From Dama dama (taxonomy: Eukaryota > Chordata > Mammalia > Artiodactyla > Cervidae), in contig NC_083691.1 in assembly GCF_033118175.1 (NCBI RefSeq), positions 17,581,001 to 17,645,000 of the forward strand: 64,000 bases of DNA, in the 5' to 3' direction. How positions within the stretch are numbered: position 1 is the stretch's first letter; each line of letters begins with the position of its first letter. Shown one piece after another: positions 1 to 11,204 of this stretch. The position numbers and the translations under genes were made by a program. The notes beneath the pieces are model-generated. The model saw only the letters and a list, made by a program, of their open reading frames with translations. It ran no database searches and was not told the origin of the DNA.

Positions 1-124
1 CATGTAAGGATCAAGGTTCTGCAGTCTTTATTGGTGTCTCCTCAGGACACCGGTCCAAAATTAGTCACACAGGTGATCATAGCTGTTTGATCAATTGAAT
101 TAAATTACTGCTCTTTGGCCAAGA

Positions 125-285
125 ATGAACTGTGACAGCAAGAACCCTGGCCAAGGCGCAAAACACTGGGTTCGGCTCCTGCCACTCACTAGCTCCTTTA
201 ACTCAGCCTCTTCCTTGACTTTCCCTGACCTCAGTTTCCTTATCTATAAAATCAAGAGTCTGAATCAAGTGGGAAATGCAAGACT
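125..285 (+). repeat. MIR SINE fragment
   Basis: Old mammalian tRNA-derived SINE relic. The part after position 170 follows the MIR core in order: loss of a 'GGGTTCG..CTCCTGCCACTCACTAGCT' type segment, then 'CCTCAGTTTCCTTATCTATAAAAT'-type sequence near 230-255. No target duplication survives. The family was recognised by its characteristic core and is strongly diverged. Confidence 0.6.
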
Positions 286-2784
286 CATTTTGCTGTTTGC
301 TTCTCTGTGAGCTTGTTACCAAGAATACAGCCTCAGAAGGAACCAGTCTGAGACCACCCTTCCTGAGTATTTCTTTTCATCAAAAGGGAAGTAAAGAAAC
401 GGGCAGTTCTTCAGGGTGTGTTTGGCCCTGGCTCTGTGTATCAGCTGAGGGCATCGCTGTTTCTCAATGGCTTCTGTTCTATGTGGAACCAAGACCACTT
501 CAGGAGACCCACTGCCTTCTAAAGCCCCTGGAAAACTGCTCTCTGAAGGCACTGTGTCTGAAAGCTGCACTTAAAGGGTATTTTGCCTTGGGAAGAACAG
601 GCGATTGTTTAACTCCACGGGGTAGTGAAATTATGTCTACACAGAGCATGTTCTAGCAAATTGTAGGTTCTTGGACAGTGGATTCCAGGGCACAGGGCCA
701 GAGATTTATGGACTTACTTTCTTGAGCCTACTTACTGACAAAGGAAAGGAAGGAAGGAAGAGGAGAATGAAGGGAAGAGGGTCAGGTGTTGAATTCAGGA
801 GCTCTGGTCTTCCCCAGAGTCTGAGTGCCACTCAAAAGCCAAAGCAAGAAGTTTTGGGGAGAAACTAGCATCATCTGTCATTAAAAGATCTCTGGCCGTG
901 CACCCTCGGAGCCACCTGCTGCTGACCCTGGGCTCCAGCTCTTCTGGCCGCGTTCCTGGAGTGCACTTCTACATGTTCTAAATCTAAGTAGCAGGGGTTA
1001 TATGTGGGGGACAAGGAGGTCTGTCTGCATTCCCAGGATGAGAATTTATAGCAAAAATGGGTGGCAGTCATTTCCTGTTGTTAGATCACTTACCACCACA
1101 GGACTGATGAGTGAGCATTGGTAAGAAAGGCAGGCCAGAGACGGCGTGTTCTAAGCAGGGCACCTGGGTCCCACCCTGGATCCACCAGTGAGACCCTAGC
1201 AGCCCTGGTCAGGTTCTTCTCACCTCTGAGAGGAACTGAGACACCAGTACTGGCAGCAGGGAGTCCACGGCCAGCAGCTCACAGCTCTGTGCTGCCTGGG
1301 TGCCTCCCAACAGCTCCTGGGGTGGGCGAGTTGAGGGCAAGACCTCACTGTGCACGTGAGGCAATGGCTCGGTGTGATCTGCTCAGACCCTCCTGGAAGC
1401 TGGTGGCATTAGCCCTGGAGCTCAGCTCTCTGGATTCAAGATCTAGAAAAATGACCAAAGCTAGCCGAGGGATAGATAAGTCCCAGAGAAGGGAATGCAG
1501 TGGAGCTGAGGTCCCATGACTTAGCAGAGGGACGGGGGCTCTTTCTAAACCCCCGTATCGACATTCTGAGCATTTGACCTCAAGTGGTAAACTGAGGTGA
1601 CATGCAAGGCAGACGTTGGGCTCAAAGACTCTTTGATGTGCCGACGAAATCTTACTTGGCAGGAGGGCGGGGGGAGAAGAGGAAGCGGTGCTCTGGTGGC
1701 TTGGTGTAATCATTTCCCAAGAGAAACAGAATGCTGTTTCCTTCAAACAGATCTGATGTCCTTGTGCCCTATAGCCTTCACTGGAGATCAGTTGCAAAGA
1801 AAACTTTCCCAAGGTGATCTGGGCTTTCGGTTCTCCTTTCAAATCATCCTGCAGGAGGCCTTTTGTATGTCTATCCAAGTCCTTCTCAGCCCAGTCGACT
1901 GTCCAGACATTTTAGAAGTATTTTTTGCTTTCAAAAGTGACCCTTTTGAGACGTTCCTCAGCAGACATTTCGGCATCAAGCTGTGTACATGTTTATAAAA
2001 TGTCACTTGAGCCATCAGACTGCTTCTGAGGCTGAAAGAAGGCGGGGTTATCTCTCTCTTGGAGTTTTGCTCATTGGGTGGGGAAGAGGGCAGGTGCTCA
2101 TGCCAACGGTGGAACAGACACAAGGAAATGGGGAGCCACTCTCACTGGTTCACAAGTCCATTATTTCATGAATGCAGAACCAGCCCCATGTCTGGGCCAA
2201 GTTCTGGTCTACAGAAGAATCAAGACGCTTGCAGGATGAAGGGAGAGGAAAACATAAGTAACAGTTACAAGAGATGAACCCTATGGGGAAGGTCAGCAGA
2301 ATAGGTCAGGGACCCCAGAGGAGAGGTGACTGGAAAGGGTCCAGGTGGAGCCTGCAAGGATAAACGTGGCTCTTTGAGGTTCTTCAAATCTAAAAGATGG
2401 CGACCCAGCCAGAGTGTGTCAAAAATGAAAAACTTGATTTCTAATATTTTCCAGAGTCCTTGGTGGGAATACTCCCAATTAATAAAGCAAATTTCAAGTC
2501 GCCGGTGTGGCATCACTGAACTCAGAGTTGGGAATTCACACCTGGTACGTAGCACCTTGTTCTGTCCACTTGCAAGTGCAAGGGACACAAATACGTTCAA
2601 GAGGCTAGAGAATAGGAACATAATTAAGAAGTGAGGAATGTAAGTATATTTATTCTTTGTTTTTATTATAGTTCATTTAATTATAAATGCTTATAATCTA
2701 ATTTTTACACGTGACTGTGTTTAATAACCAGCTGCCAAAATTGCTGAAAATATAACAATCAGCTCTCCAGAACACCCCCAGGTT
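286..2784. other. Unique intergenic sequence with a short GGAA tract
   Basis: No repeat or gene was recognised. Open frames up to 177 codons exist on the minus strand (1345-1878), but their translation shows no known domain and they overlap other frames of similar length, as expected by chance in GC-balanced DNA. A purine-only tract of GGAA/GAAG type lies at about 740-783. Confidence 0.5.
740..783 (+). repeat. Polypurine GGAA-rich tract
   Basis: A run made almost entirely of A and G, with consecutive GGAA units at about 744-762. It is a simple repeat. Such tracts can form triplex DNA and bind ETS-family factors, but nothing here shows a function. Confidence 0.7.
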
Positions 2785-3165
2785 ATCCCTTCATGCACCC
2801 GGGTTCAAGCTGCCATCCTGTCTCTGGGGGATGTTATACTGTCTTCCTAACCAGGCCTCCTGCCTCCGTGTAGCCACAGTAATCTTTGTAAAATGCAGTG
2901 CGGTCATGTCACCCCCTGATTAAAACTCTCTGCTACTTCTTTACGGTTTTTGGTTCCCTCTGTGATGTGAACCTCCTGCTTCTTCCCTGGGGTCCCCACC
3001 ATTGCTACCTCCCTCCTGCCATGAACACAGCACACACCTCCCCAACTCCCCTGTTCCCCATCCCTGCTGCCAGGAACACTGCCTGTGCCCCTACAGTCTT
3101 TTGATCTCTACTTGGACATGACTTCCTTCGGGAGACTTTCCATGGCCCACCAGACCCAGAAGGGC
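2785..3165 (+). repeat. L2 LINE 3' end fragment
   Basis: Old LINE relic. The order of landmarks matches the L2 3' region: 'CTTCCTAACCAGGCCTCCTG', then a 'GTCATGTCACCCCCTGATTAAAACTC' type block at about 2906-2931, then 'CTTCCTTCGGGAGACTTTCC' near 3121. Strongly diverged, with no reading frame left. Confidence 0.6.
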
Positions 3166-3254
3166 CCCCCCTCTTGTGCTCCCACAGGTCTTGGGCTTGA
3201 ACTTCAGCAGCACATGTGCACTGGGTGGTAGGATGTGGTTTACAGCAGGGCTGA

Positions 3255-3430
3255 GGGCAGCAGGTCTGGAGCAAACTATTGGGCTGTGACTCCTGGCTCC
3301 GCTGCTCCCCATCTCTGTGTCTACTGAGCAGCCACTGCACCTCCAGGGCCTTTTTCTCTCCTATAAATTCAGGCAATTCCAGGCTCTACCTTGGAAGGTT
3401 ATCATGAACCTCAAGTGATTTTGCATACAT
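3255..3430 (+). repeat. MIR SINE fragment
   Basis: Contains the MIR-like order of 'GGCTGTGACTCCTGGCTC', a degraded 'CCTCAG' block and 'CTCCTATAAATTCAGG', followed by a 'GGTTATCATGAACC' end segment. Ancient and diverged, placed by pattern only. Confidence 0.45.
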
Positions 3431-3819
3431 CCACTGTGTGTTTCAAACAGCCCCCAACCCACAGCAAGTGCCCCCAAGTGGTAACTCAGACTGGCCCAGG
3501 TACCTGTAGTCACCCCTTTGACAGGTCATCATGGGAACTGGGTGATTTCTCTTCCTGCTGAGAGTATAGCACTGAGTTGGGACTTAGCAGGTACTCAGTG
3601 ACTGCAGAAAGAAACAATCCAAAGAATGAACCAGAAAGGGAAGAAAGGGCTCCATGTTCCCTACAGAGAACACACCAGGTGCAGAGGCCCCGGGTGTGGT
3701 GTGTGTGCAGCTGGTGGGACAGGAGCATTGGTGCTGGTGGACAGTCGCAGGAGGACTTAGGTAGGGCCACGGGGCAGGGTCTGTTTTCTGAGGCATCACT
3801 TCTCTTCCACCGCCTCACA

Positions 3820-4165
3820 TCTTGAGCTGCCACCAAACAACAGACACTTATTTTCTCTCAGGTGTGGCGGTCAGAAGTCCAAGACCACAGTCTGGACAGG
3901 TAGATTTCCAGAGGGTGCTCTCTTCTGAGCCCCTCACTGGGTCCTCATGTGACCCTGCCTGGGTGCATGCACACACAGAGAGCTCTGGTGTCTCTGCCTC
4001 TTCTAATAAGGACACTAACCCTATTTGTTCAGGGCCCCATCCCATGACCTCACTTAACCTTAACTACTTACTCACAGGCCCCTTTCCCAAATATAGTCAT
4101 ACTGGGGGGTTAGAGCTTTGATATACGAATTTGAGGGGGATGCAAACATTCAGTCTATAGCTCCA
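3820..4165 (-). mobile_element. MLT1-type MaLR solo LTR (antisense)
   Basis: ERVL-MaLR LTR in reverse orientation. It reads 'ACTTATTTTCTCTCAGG' (3840), 'GGTCAGAAGTCCAAGACC' (3870), 'CTTCTAATAAGGACACTAA' (4000) and 'CATGACCTCACTTAACC' (4043), and ends near 'ATACGAATTTGAGGGGGATG'. This is the MLT1 order. No gag, pol or env sequence flanks it, so it is a solo LTR or fragment. MaLR elements are non-autonomous fossils. Confidence 0.65.
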
Positions 4166-4876
4166 CCTTCCCTGCCGCCCCAGGCACCCCATTCCTCCAT
4201 CCCCACCCTCCCCACTCCTCATCCCCACTGTAAACACAGGTGCCATCCTCTGTGTGGGGAGGTGAAAGGGCAGAAGCGCTTCATCAGCTCTCCCAGCGGG
4301 ACTGCTGCTCTCCACGCCTCAGGTGATGGTGCCTACCTGCTCCACTGCATCTGGAGTCTGAGAATTCGGGTTTTATTAACTGGGGACCTTATTAGCCATG
4401 AACTACTGAGAGATGGGAAATTGTGATTTGACCATTCAGGTACCCAGCCTTTCGGCTAAACTCCCCTCTTGGGGGCCTGCCTCTGCCTCTACAAGTTCAG
4501 AATTTTCCAGCCAGTTCCATTCTGTCAAGCAATTATTTACAAATTAGATTTCCAGGGAATACACGGTCAGAGAATGCTAGCGTTACAGACATAAATAACA
4601 ACAAATTACTTTTTTTCAATAAAAGACAAACCATTCTCTAAATAACCAGAGTCATCAGGAAACATAGGGACCTACCACCCTGTCCACCCACAGCTGGGAG
4701 CATTTATCATTGCTTTCCCTCCCTGATGGGAGCCAGGAATGGCTACAGAGCAAGTCACAGTGAGCCATGATCGATGACCTCCCCTCTTAGGCTATCATTT
4801 AACAATAGTCTTTTCCAATTATTTTCTCAATTCAGAGAATGTGGTAAAACTAGGAAGCATTTATCTACGGTTTCAG
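4166..4876. other. Unique intergenic sequence
   Basis: No gene or repeat was recognised. It begins C-rich (about 4165-4240) and becomes AT-rich after 4520. Confidence 0.5.
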
Positions 4877-4884
4877 GAGAGCTA

Positions 4885-5109
4885 CGGGCTTCCCAGGTGG
4901 AGCTGGTGGCAAGAAACTGCCTGTCAATGCAGGAGACACAAAAGACTCGGATTTGATCCCTGGGTAGGGAAGATCCCTTGAAGGAGGACACGGCAACCCA
5001 CTCCAGTATTCTTGCCTGGAGAATCATATGGACCGTGGAGCCTCGCGGGCTACAGTCCATAGGGTTGCAGAGAGTTGGACATGACTAAAGTGACTTAGCC
5101 TGCATGCAC
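4885..5109 (+). mobile_element. Bov-tA SINE
   Basis: Complete ruminant tRNA-Glu-headed SINE. It begins with the 'GGGCTTCCCAGGTGG' tRNA head, continues with 'CCACTCCAGTATTCTTGCC' in the Bov-A body and ends with the 'GGACATGACTAAAGTG' type tail. An 8-bp target duplication GAGAGCTA lies at 4877-4884 and 5110-5117. The internal B box has decayed (GATTTGATCCC), so the copy is probably transcriptionally dead. Confidence 0.95.
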
Positions 5110-5117
5110 GAGAGCTA

Positions 5118-6040
5118 TGATGACTGCTTGCTCTGAAGTGTCCACTCTTTGCAGGAATTGGTGAGGTCTAAGGAGCTAGCTTTAGACTATCATCAAATAT
5201 CCAGTTCCCCACCTTCCCTGTAATGGAACTTCACTATTACTTATGTCCATCCAAAAGGACAAGGTTTGCCTGTCTGTCCACAGCTAGGCACGGCCCTCTG
5301 AGCTCCCATCAAGGATGTGCAAGATGAAATGTGTGTAGGTGGGGCCAGCAAGAGCTTCCAGAAAGGCTGCTTCATAAAAGCAAAAGGGAAGGGAGTGGCT
5401 GTCTTTCTTCCTCTTCTACGCTCTCTGGAACATGGATGTGATATCTCCAACACACACACAGATATTAGTAACTGGGCCATGAGGTCACCTTGAGACTGAA
5501 GCAAACCATGCACTGGGCTGGTGGAGCAAGAAGACAGAGGAGCCTGGTCCCTGATGAGTACAGAGTGGCCACCCCAGCCCTTAGCTGCCAGCACCAACTC
5601 CTTTAGGAAGAGAGAACCAGCCCTTATCTCATTCTAGCCCCTAAGAATCTGGGTGTTAAGTCATAGGCAGCCAAACCCACCCCTAACCAGAGCCATGCTC
5701 TGCACACCTCCTCTATGCAGCCAGAGACACTTGGACATCAGAAACCCACAGTTCATCTAAAAGTAGCACCTTGCTATTCTATTATCAATTCATTCAAGAG
5801 CTACTTGTTGAGGTTCTGTTTCCTACACCCCCCCAAAAGTAAGTCTGTCCCCTAAGGCTCCCAGTGCAGTTTAGGATGTAAACTTAGACTTGACTTTATT
5901 CCAGTATAAGGCAACAGGTCCCAAACAGAATGAGTGTTACCTGTTAGAAACTTGTCAATGTCGAAGTATCAGAACTGGACACTACTTGGTCTTTCCTTCC
6001 TTTTGAAGGGCTCAGGATAGAAATTTGGAAAAGATGTGAC
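5118..6040. other. Unique intergenic sequence
   Basis: No gene or interspersed repeat was recognised. Contains a short (AC)n at 5450-5460 and a C6 run at 5829. Confidence 0.5.
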
Positions 6041-6050
6041 AGAGAAAGGG

Positions 6051-6051
<1 letters not shown>

Positions 6052-6091
<40 letters not shown>
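6052..6091 (+). repeat. (TG)20 microsatellite
   Basis: Uninterrupted TG dinucleotide for 40 bp. Likely length-polymorphic between individuals. Alternating purine-pyrimidine sequence of this length can adopt Z-DNA under supercoiling. Confidence 0.98.
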
Positions 6092-6096
<5 letters not shown>

Positions 6097-7220
6097 AAGG
6101 AAGAGAGAGACAGAAACAGGAGAAAAGTGTGAGACTACAAAGAAATACAACTGAATTCACGTCTATGATCAAAAGCACCATGGTTCTTCCTAACATTAAC
6201 AGTTAAGTGCTAACTCATCTGCACTTAAGGGCTGTTAAAACTCTAACCACCATAGCAAAAAAATTTAGTATAACAGCTCAACTCCATATAATTTTATTAT
6301 TTTCAATAAAACAAAATGTTAAGTGTGTAACTAGAAGTGACTGAGTTTTTACGTTTACGCTAAGACTTTACACATAATTAGACTCACCCATCTATAAACT
6401 TTCATTTTCAACACAGCTTCAAGTTTGGGTGTAAAAAGAGTAATCACCATAATCTTAAGACATATCTATCCAATTATAGGAAACACCCGAAACACTATGA
6501 ATGCCCCAGTAAAAAAAAAAAAAAAAATGTCACTTTCATATTCCTTTGATGATGCCTATTACTGAACTCACATATTTCAGTAAGCATCATACAAAATAAT
6601 ATTGCAATAGGAAGTATAAGACCTTCTAACACATGAGCATAGGTCAGAGTCGGTAATCAACTAGACCACACACTTACCCTGAAATTCCACAGTATTTTTC
6701 AAGAACGTGTTAATGGCCTCTGCCTGCAAGAGTGTGAGGCCCATGCTCTTTTTCCCAAAAACGGAAATGACAATAATTAAACCAGGCAGCTGCTGCCCCC
6801 AGTAATATGACAACCTCTCCCTGCTCCCTGGAACTTGCTGGAATCCCCCCGCTTGAGCTCATCTCATTCGAATTCGCTGTGCTCTTCCTGTGCCCCAGCA
6901 ATCTGGGTGAGTTTCCATCTTTCAGCTGAATTATTCAGATGTTTTCCCACAACGGCACTAGCAGTGCTCGTATAACTAGTTTCTAAATCAACAGTGAATT
7001 ACGTTATTGACAATCTGAGAGGATTAATTAAGAAATCTGTCAGGAATGACGCTATGAGAGCTGGCTCCTTTTCAAGTCAGATCCTCGGTCTTTGAGATAG
7101 AATCATACCTGATGTGATTGCAGAAGTGGAAGGGTGGGCTATGACACCAGATCTGGGGGTGGAGACAGCTCCCCTGGGCTGAAAGGCAGAGTGAGTGTCA
7201 GCCGGAGGCAGAAAACTGTG
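6092..7220. other. AT-rich unique sequence
   Basis: No gene was recognised. An 18-base A run at about 6511-6528 lies in otherwise unique DNA with no recognisable retroelement directly upstream of it. Confidence 0.5.
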
Positions 7221-7225
7221 TGCCC

Positions 7226-7240
7226 GTACACGCGTGCACG

Positions 7241-7271
<31 letters not shown>
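7226..7271 (+). repeat. (CG/CA)n alternating purine-pyrimidine tract
   Basis: 46 bp of unbroken purine-pyrimidine alternation: a GTACACGCGTGCACG lead-in, a (GC)5 core, then (AC)10. The CG core next to CA is the classic Z-DNA-favouring arrangement and carries several CpG methylation sites. Confidence 0.95.
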
Positions 7272-7744
7272 CATTGCTGGCTGGCTTACATCAACTAACT
7301 TACGTGGGGCTGCAAAAAAATACGCTATACAAAGTAAAACACTTTTCAACATGTATGTATCATGGTTCTATGCACAGATTCTGGTATACAGAAACATCAC
7401 TAATGAGTCAGATGGTAATTTGCTTTTTTGAATGCCTGATCCCAACATCTGGGGTCTCAAGGCCCCCAAAATAAGCCACCCAGGAAGCCTTCTTTGGCAC
7501 CTTGCTATGAGAAAGCAACTTGTCTATTCCTATCCATTTTTTTTTTTCCTTTCCACATAGCCTTACAATCAAACCCCAGCATATAAAACAAATAAATTAA
7601 TAAAAAATCAAAATATAATAGTATTTTACTGTCTGAATTAATGAATTAAATTTGAGAAAGTTTGAGAGACTGCTATTAATAGATAAAGCAGCAATATTCC
7701 TGCAAATTTACAGTAGATACCATACAGGATGGAAAGCTTGAAGT

Positions 7745-7880
7745 CCTAGATTTGAGGTGTAGCTCAGTCCCTGAGGAACTGGGTGGCCTGGAGCCTGTCT
7801 CTTCTCCCCCAAGGCTTCATGTTTTCACCTGGAATGATCCCTGCTCCACAGGCTGCCGTGGGGTGAGATCCAAGTGGGGA
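7745..7880 (+). repeat. MIR-like fragment
   Basis: Weak MIR resemblance: 'GGGTGGCCTGGAGCCTGTCTCTTC' followed by 'CTTCATGTTTTCACCTGGAATGAT' in the position of the MIR 'CCTCAGTTTCCTCATCTGTAAAATG' block. Placed with low certainty. Confidence 0.35.
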
Positions 7881-8365
7881 AGTACGTTGGAAGCTTTCTG
7901 AGCATGCCTGCTACCCAACACACAACTGCAACATCTCTCCTTGTATCACCTTCGAAACAGCCTTTCCAAAAGCACTGTCTCTGGTTTAAGGATAAGAACC
8001 CCGAGGCACCCAGAGCTAAGGAAATATTCCCAAAGCGCAGAGTTCTAAGAGGGTGAACTCACCCCCACACCCCAGTCACTGGGCTCCCCGCTGAGGCCAG
8101 TGCCCAGGGCAGGGCATGTGGGTGGGACCTGAGTTCCTGCGGGTGAGTGAGAGTCTCAGAGAGAGCGGGGGTTGGGGCAGGCTTGTGGGCCACAGGCTGG
8201 GGGTCTGGGGGGCTGGAAGGCTGGGGAAGGAGGTGTTCCGGGAGCCACCTCTGGGGAGGAAAGCGCAGGAAGCCATGTAAAATGTGCAGATACAACGTGT
8301 GTCCAGGACCACTGGACCAGTGACCAGGGTCTATGCCAGAGGAGCCAGGCGGGCAGTGAAAGAGT

Positions 8366-8560
8366 GATGGTGACAATAACACTGACCGTGAGAACCATGG
8401 TCACAACAGCTGACACCTCCTGAGGGTGAGCTACGGCTGGTCCTGCTGGAGGTCCTGACTGTGTATTGATTAATCTTATGCTTACATCACCATGTGACGG
8501 ATGAAGAAATGGAGGCTCAGAGGGCTTTGTGACTTGGAATTGGCTGTAAAGTGGACTTGG
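8366..8560 (-). repeat. MIR SINE fragment (antisense)
   Basis: Reverse-oriented MIR: 'CATGTGACGGATGAAGAAATGGAGGCTCAGAGGG' type sequence at about 8492-8525 matches the complement of the MIR core, and the bases before it match its 3' half. Diverged. Confidence 0.6.
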
Positions 8561-9148
8561 AGAGTCTGAGGAATAAATAAGGAATGTCTCCCCTTTCCAG
8601 AACCCTCCCTGAAGTTCTCTCTGCCCACGGAGTAGCCGCAGAAGTGCCTCAGAACCATCAGAGAGACAGTTGTCCCATTCGCAGTGAAGTTCACATGACC
8701 TGGGCTTTCAAGGCGGGAGCCCACTTTCCTGGGACTTTGCAAAGACAGTTCCTATGTCTTGTCTCTTCTGCCTCCAGATTTGGCAGTTCCAGGAGCCTCA
8801 GGATTTGGAGTCAGTTTTGTGACCTAGTGTTCTCCAGTGTCCTCATGAATCATGCGACAGAACTTAGGACAAAGAAGAATGAAGTTTGCTTGCAAACAAG
8901 CGCACATACACATTCACATACACACACAGAGAATAGAGTAATATGTGCTATGCCTGCATGGTTGGATTCCAGGAGTGATTATTATTTTTTTGTTAACTCT
9001 CCACATTTTCAAATTTACTACAATAACCACTTATTATTTTTGTAATCAGAAATAAAATAATCATTTAAAAAAATGATATGTAACTACAACAAGCTAATAG
9101 AAAGTCATGGTTTCTGACCTCCGGAGATGGCAAAGCTGTGAAGCACAA
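8561..9148. other. Unique intergenic sequence
   Basis: No gene was recognised. Holds an imperfect (CACATA)n stretch at about 8901-8929. Confidence 0.5.
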
Positions 9149-9167
9149 CTTAAAAAGAACAGAAACT

Positions 9168-9204
9168 GTCTGGCTAGCTCTGTTGGTAGAGCATGAGACT
9201 CTTA
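9168..9204 (+). pseudogene. Retroposed 5' half of tRNA-Lys(CTT)
   Basis: About 37 bases match the 5' half of tRNA-Lys: acceptor 5' strand GTCTGGC, TA, D arm GCTC..GGTAGAGC, anticodon 5' stem TGAGA and the loop CTCTTAA with anticodon CTT at 9201-9203. The copy stops in the anticodon loop, so the T arm and 3' acceptor strand are absent. It is flanked by an imperfect direct repeat, CTTAAAAAG(A/C)ACAGAA(A/T)C, at 9149-9166 and 9201-9218. This looks like an insertion at a TT/AAAA-type L1 target of a tRNA half or a 3'-truncated tRNA cDNA. It cannot make a functional tRNA. Confidence 0.7.
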
Positions 9205-9613
9205 AAAAGCACAGAATCATCAAGCCGCAGCCTTGCCACATCTTAATTGTTATACTTGGGGTAAATCATGTATAAGCTTCCCAAACCTCATTCTGCCATT
9301 GACACAAAGGAGTTGCAATGTTTTTTCTCAATAATTTCACTGAATTTCTCAAAGGGCAAACCAATTATGTAAAGTGCTTTGTACAAGGTAAGGGTACCCA
9401 TATTGTCACTACTCCTGCTGATCCTGTAATACTAGTATCAGTATTTGTACTCATATTCCTATTACTGATGAATTATTGAGGACACTCAGGAACAAAATAT
9501 ATTCAAATTTTTTCTTTATATGAAAATCCGAACAAAGATGCTATTCATTCTTTGAGGGCTGTTATATTGGGAATGAAAATAAAGTAAGCCCCATCTGCAT
9601 GTCTGAATTTTAC
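9205..9613. other. AT-rich unique sequence
   Basis: No gene was recognised. The part from about 9370 to 9480 faintly resembles a very old repeat (ATTACTGATGAATTATTGAGG) but is too diverged to assign. Confidence 0.4.
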
Positions 9614-9621
9614 TGATACTC

Positions 9622-9731
9622 GTTGTTCAGTCACTCAATCGTGTCTGACTCTTTGAAACCCCATAGACTGCCATTCGCCAGGCTTCCCTGTCTTTCACCA
9701 TCTCCTGGAGTTTGCTCAAATTCATGTCCAT
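9622..9731 (-). mobile_element. BovB LINE 3'-terminal fragment (110 bp)
   Basis: Antisense copy of only the last ~110 bp of BovB: 'GTTGTTCAGTCACTCAATCGTGTCTG' type 3' end, then 'CTTCCCTGTCTTTCACC' and 'TTTGCTCAAATTCATGTCCA'. It is flanked by TGATACTC at 9614-9621 and 9732-9739. The target duplication shows this is a complete, severely 5'-truncated insertion and not a remnant of a longer copy. Confidence 0.85.
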
Positions 9732-9739
9732 TGATACTC

Positions 9740-10795
9740 ATTAGCCTATTGATAGAGATTCAACTGCTTAAAACAAATCAATTAAATGAAAAGCTTACCC
9801 AGGGATCCAGAGAGAAAGGAAATAGTTTTCTCTTACCATTCCTCCCAGTTTTAGGATGAAAAAATCTGCATCCTTTAGCCCAGATGGGAGGTCTTTATGC
9901 AGGAACAAAATCTGATGACAAGGAGTCTTTTCCCCATGGCAGTTGTCCTTGGTCCTGATGCTCTCTTTGTTCCATCCAAGTGAAAAATACCCACCCTTAG
10001 CAAGGGTAATCCTTCTCAGAAAATCTACAAATGTCCATTTCAAATAATAATGATCTTATTATATGTTATACATTATTTATACATAAACCTAAAGTATAAA
10101 ATATTTTTTAACCCTACACTCAAATTAGAACAAAACATTATTCAGACTCTTCAATTTAGGACCAAAAAATGCCTTTCTAGTGATGGAATCTTCACATTTC
10201 AGATATTTCTTAAAGATAAGAGACTTGTCATTAAGTAGTATTGATGATACTAGTAGTGTCTGCATGGTTGTCAATTTCATTAATCTTTCAAATTACGTAT
10301 TCATAACGGGTTAACGAAAGCACAACACTTCATTACATTATTCAATGTAATTTTATGGATATTCTCTTTAGTTGATCATGTTAGAGTCTCTTGTCTTAAC
10401 AGCTGTTAGGAAACATTATACTTTCCAAGATCATTAGGGATATGTGATTATCAAACAGCAGGAATAACAATCCTCATTGGCCTTGAACTCTGTTCAGTGG
10501 ACATTAGACAGCTTCCACTTGCGAAGGACTAAGCCCCTTGAATGTTTGATACAAAACCTAGAAATTCACAAAGCTGACGGAGAGCTTGAGAATTGCTTTA
10601 ATTTTTAAAAAGTGATAAATCGGATCATGGTTTAACAAATAGTCACTCCCCCTACTTCTTGAAATAGAGCACACATTTTGAACCTACTGACCAGGGGACT
10701 GACCAGCTGCTTATTCTGCCCATACGATGTGAGCAAACATGTTAGGAGCAAAGGTTTTAAACATGCATGCCTGGTTAGTTTGCTTGTTTGGGGTC
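9740..10795. other. AT-rich unique sequence
   Basis: No gene or assignable repeat was seen. Base composition is strongly AT-rich, with scattered stops in every frame. Confidence 0.5.
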
Positions 10796-11046
10796 TTTAT
10801 GTGCTCCTGCCATGCAGTGTGAGGGGAACATGACCCAGATAGTCCCTCCCCTTTAACGTGGACTCCTCAGAGCACGCCTGAGCCCGACCGGAGCCTGGAA
10901 CAAAGCCTGGCCAAGCTAGTAAGATCAACAGAACCTCAGTCAACCCACGGACCCACGTCTGCAGCCCATCAGTGTTTGCCACCAGCCACTGCGATTTTAA
11001 AGCTGTTTGTTACAGCATTATTAGGACAACAAAGGAATAACACAAT
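10796..11046 (+). mobile_element. MaLR-like LTR fragment
   Basis: The 3' portion resembles a MaLR LTR end: 'GTAAGATCAACAGAACC', then 'CCAGCCACTGCGATTTTAAAGCTGTTTGTTACAG' type sequence at about 10981-11014 and 'CATTATTAGGACAACAAAGG'. The 5' part is uncertain. There are no internal retroviral genes. Confidence 0.5.
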
Positions 11047-11204
11047 GGCAAAACTGTTTAACGATTCTGTTTAACCGTTCATTGTTGCAACAGGATCACG
11101 TACAATTCTGAGGTTTGATCTCTAAACAGTACAAAATGTTTGGTTCATGAAATCTTGGCACTGATACCATATCATTCTGGCTACATCACTTAATCTCATG
11201 TGCG

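Noticed and set aside
1345..1878. 177-codon minus-strand open frame
   Set aside because: No recognisable domain, overlaps other open frames of similar size, no splice or promoter context. A frame of this size is expected by chance in 64 kb read in six frames.
6511..6528. Processed pseudogene marked by an A18 run
   Set aside because: No coding relic or target duplication was seen upstream of the A run on either strand.
7195..7474. Frames containing Thr-His and Val-Cys repeats
   Set aside because: Direct translation of the CA/CG microsatellite. The same applies to the Thr-His runs near 5944-6196 and 53714-53960.
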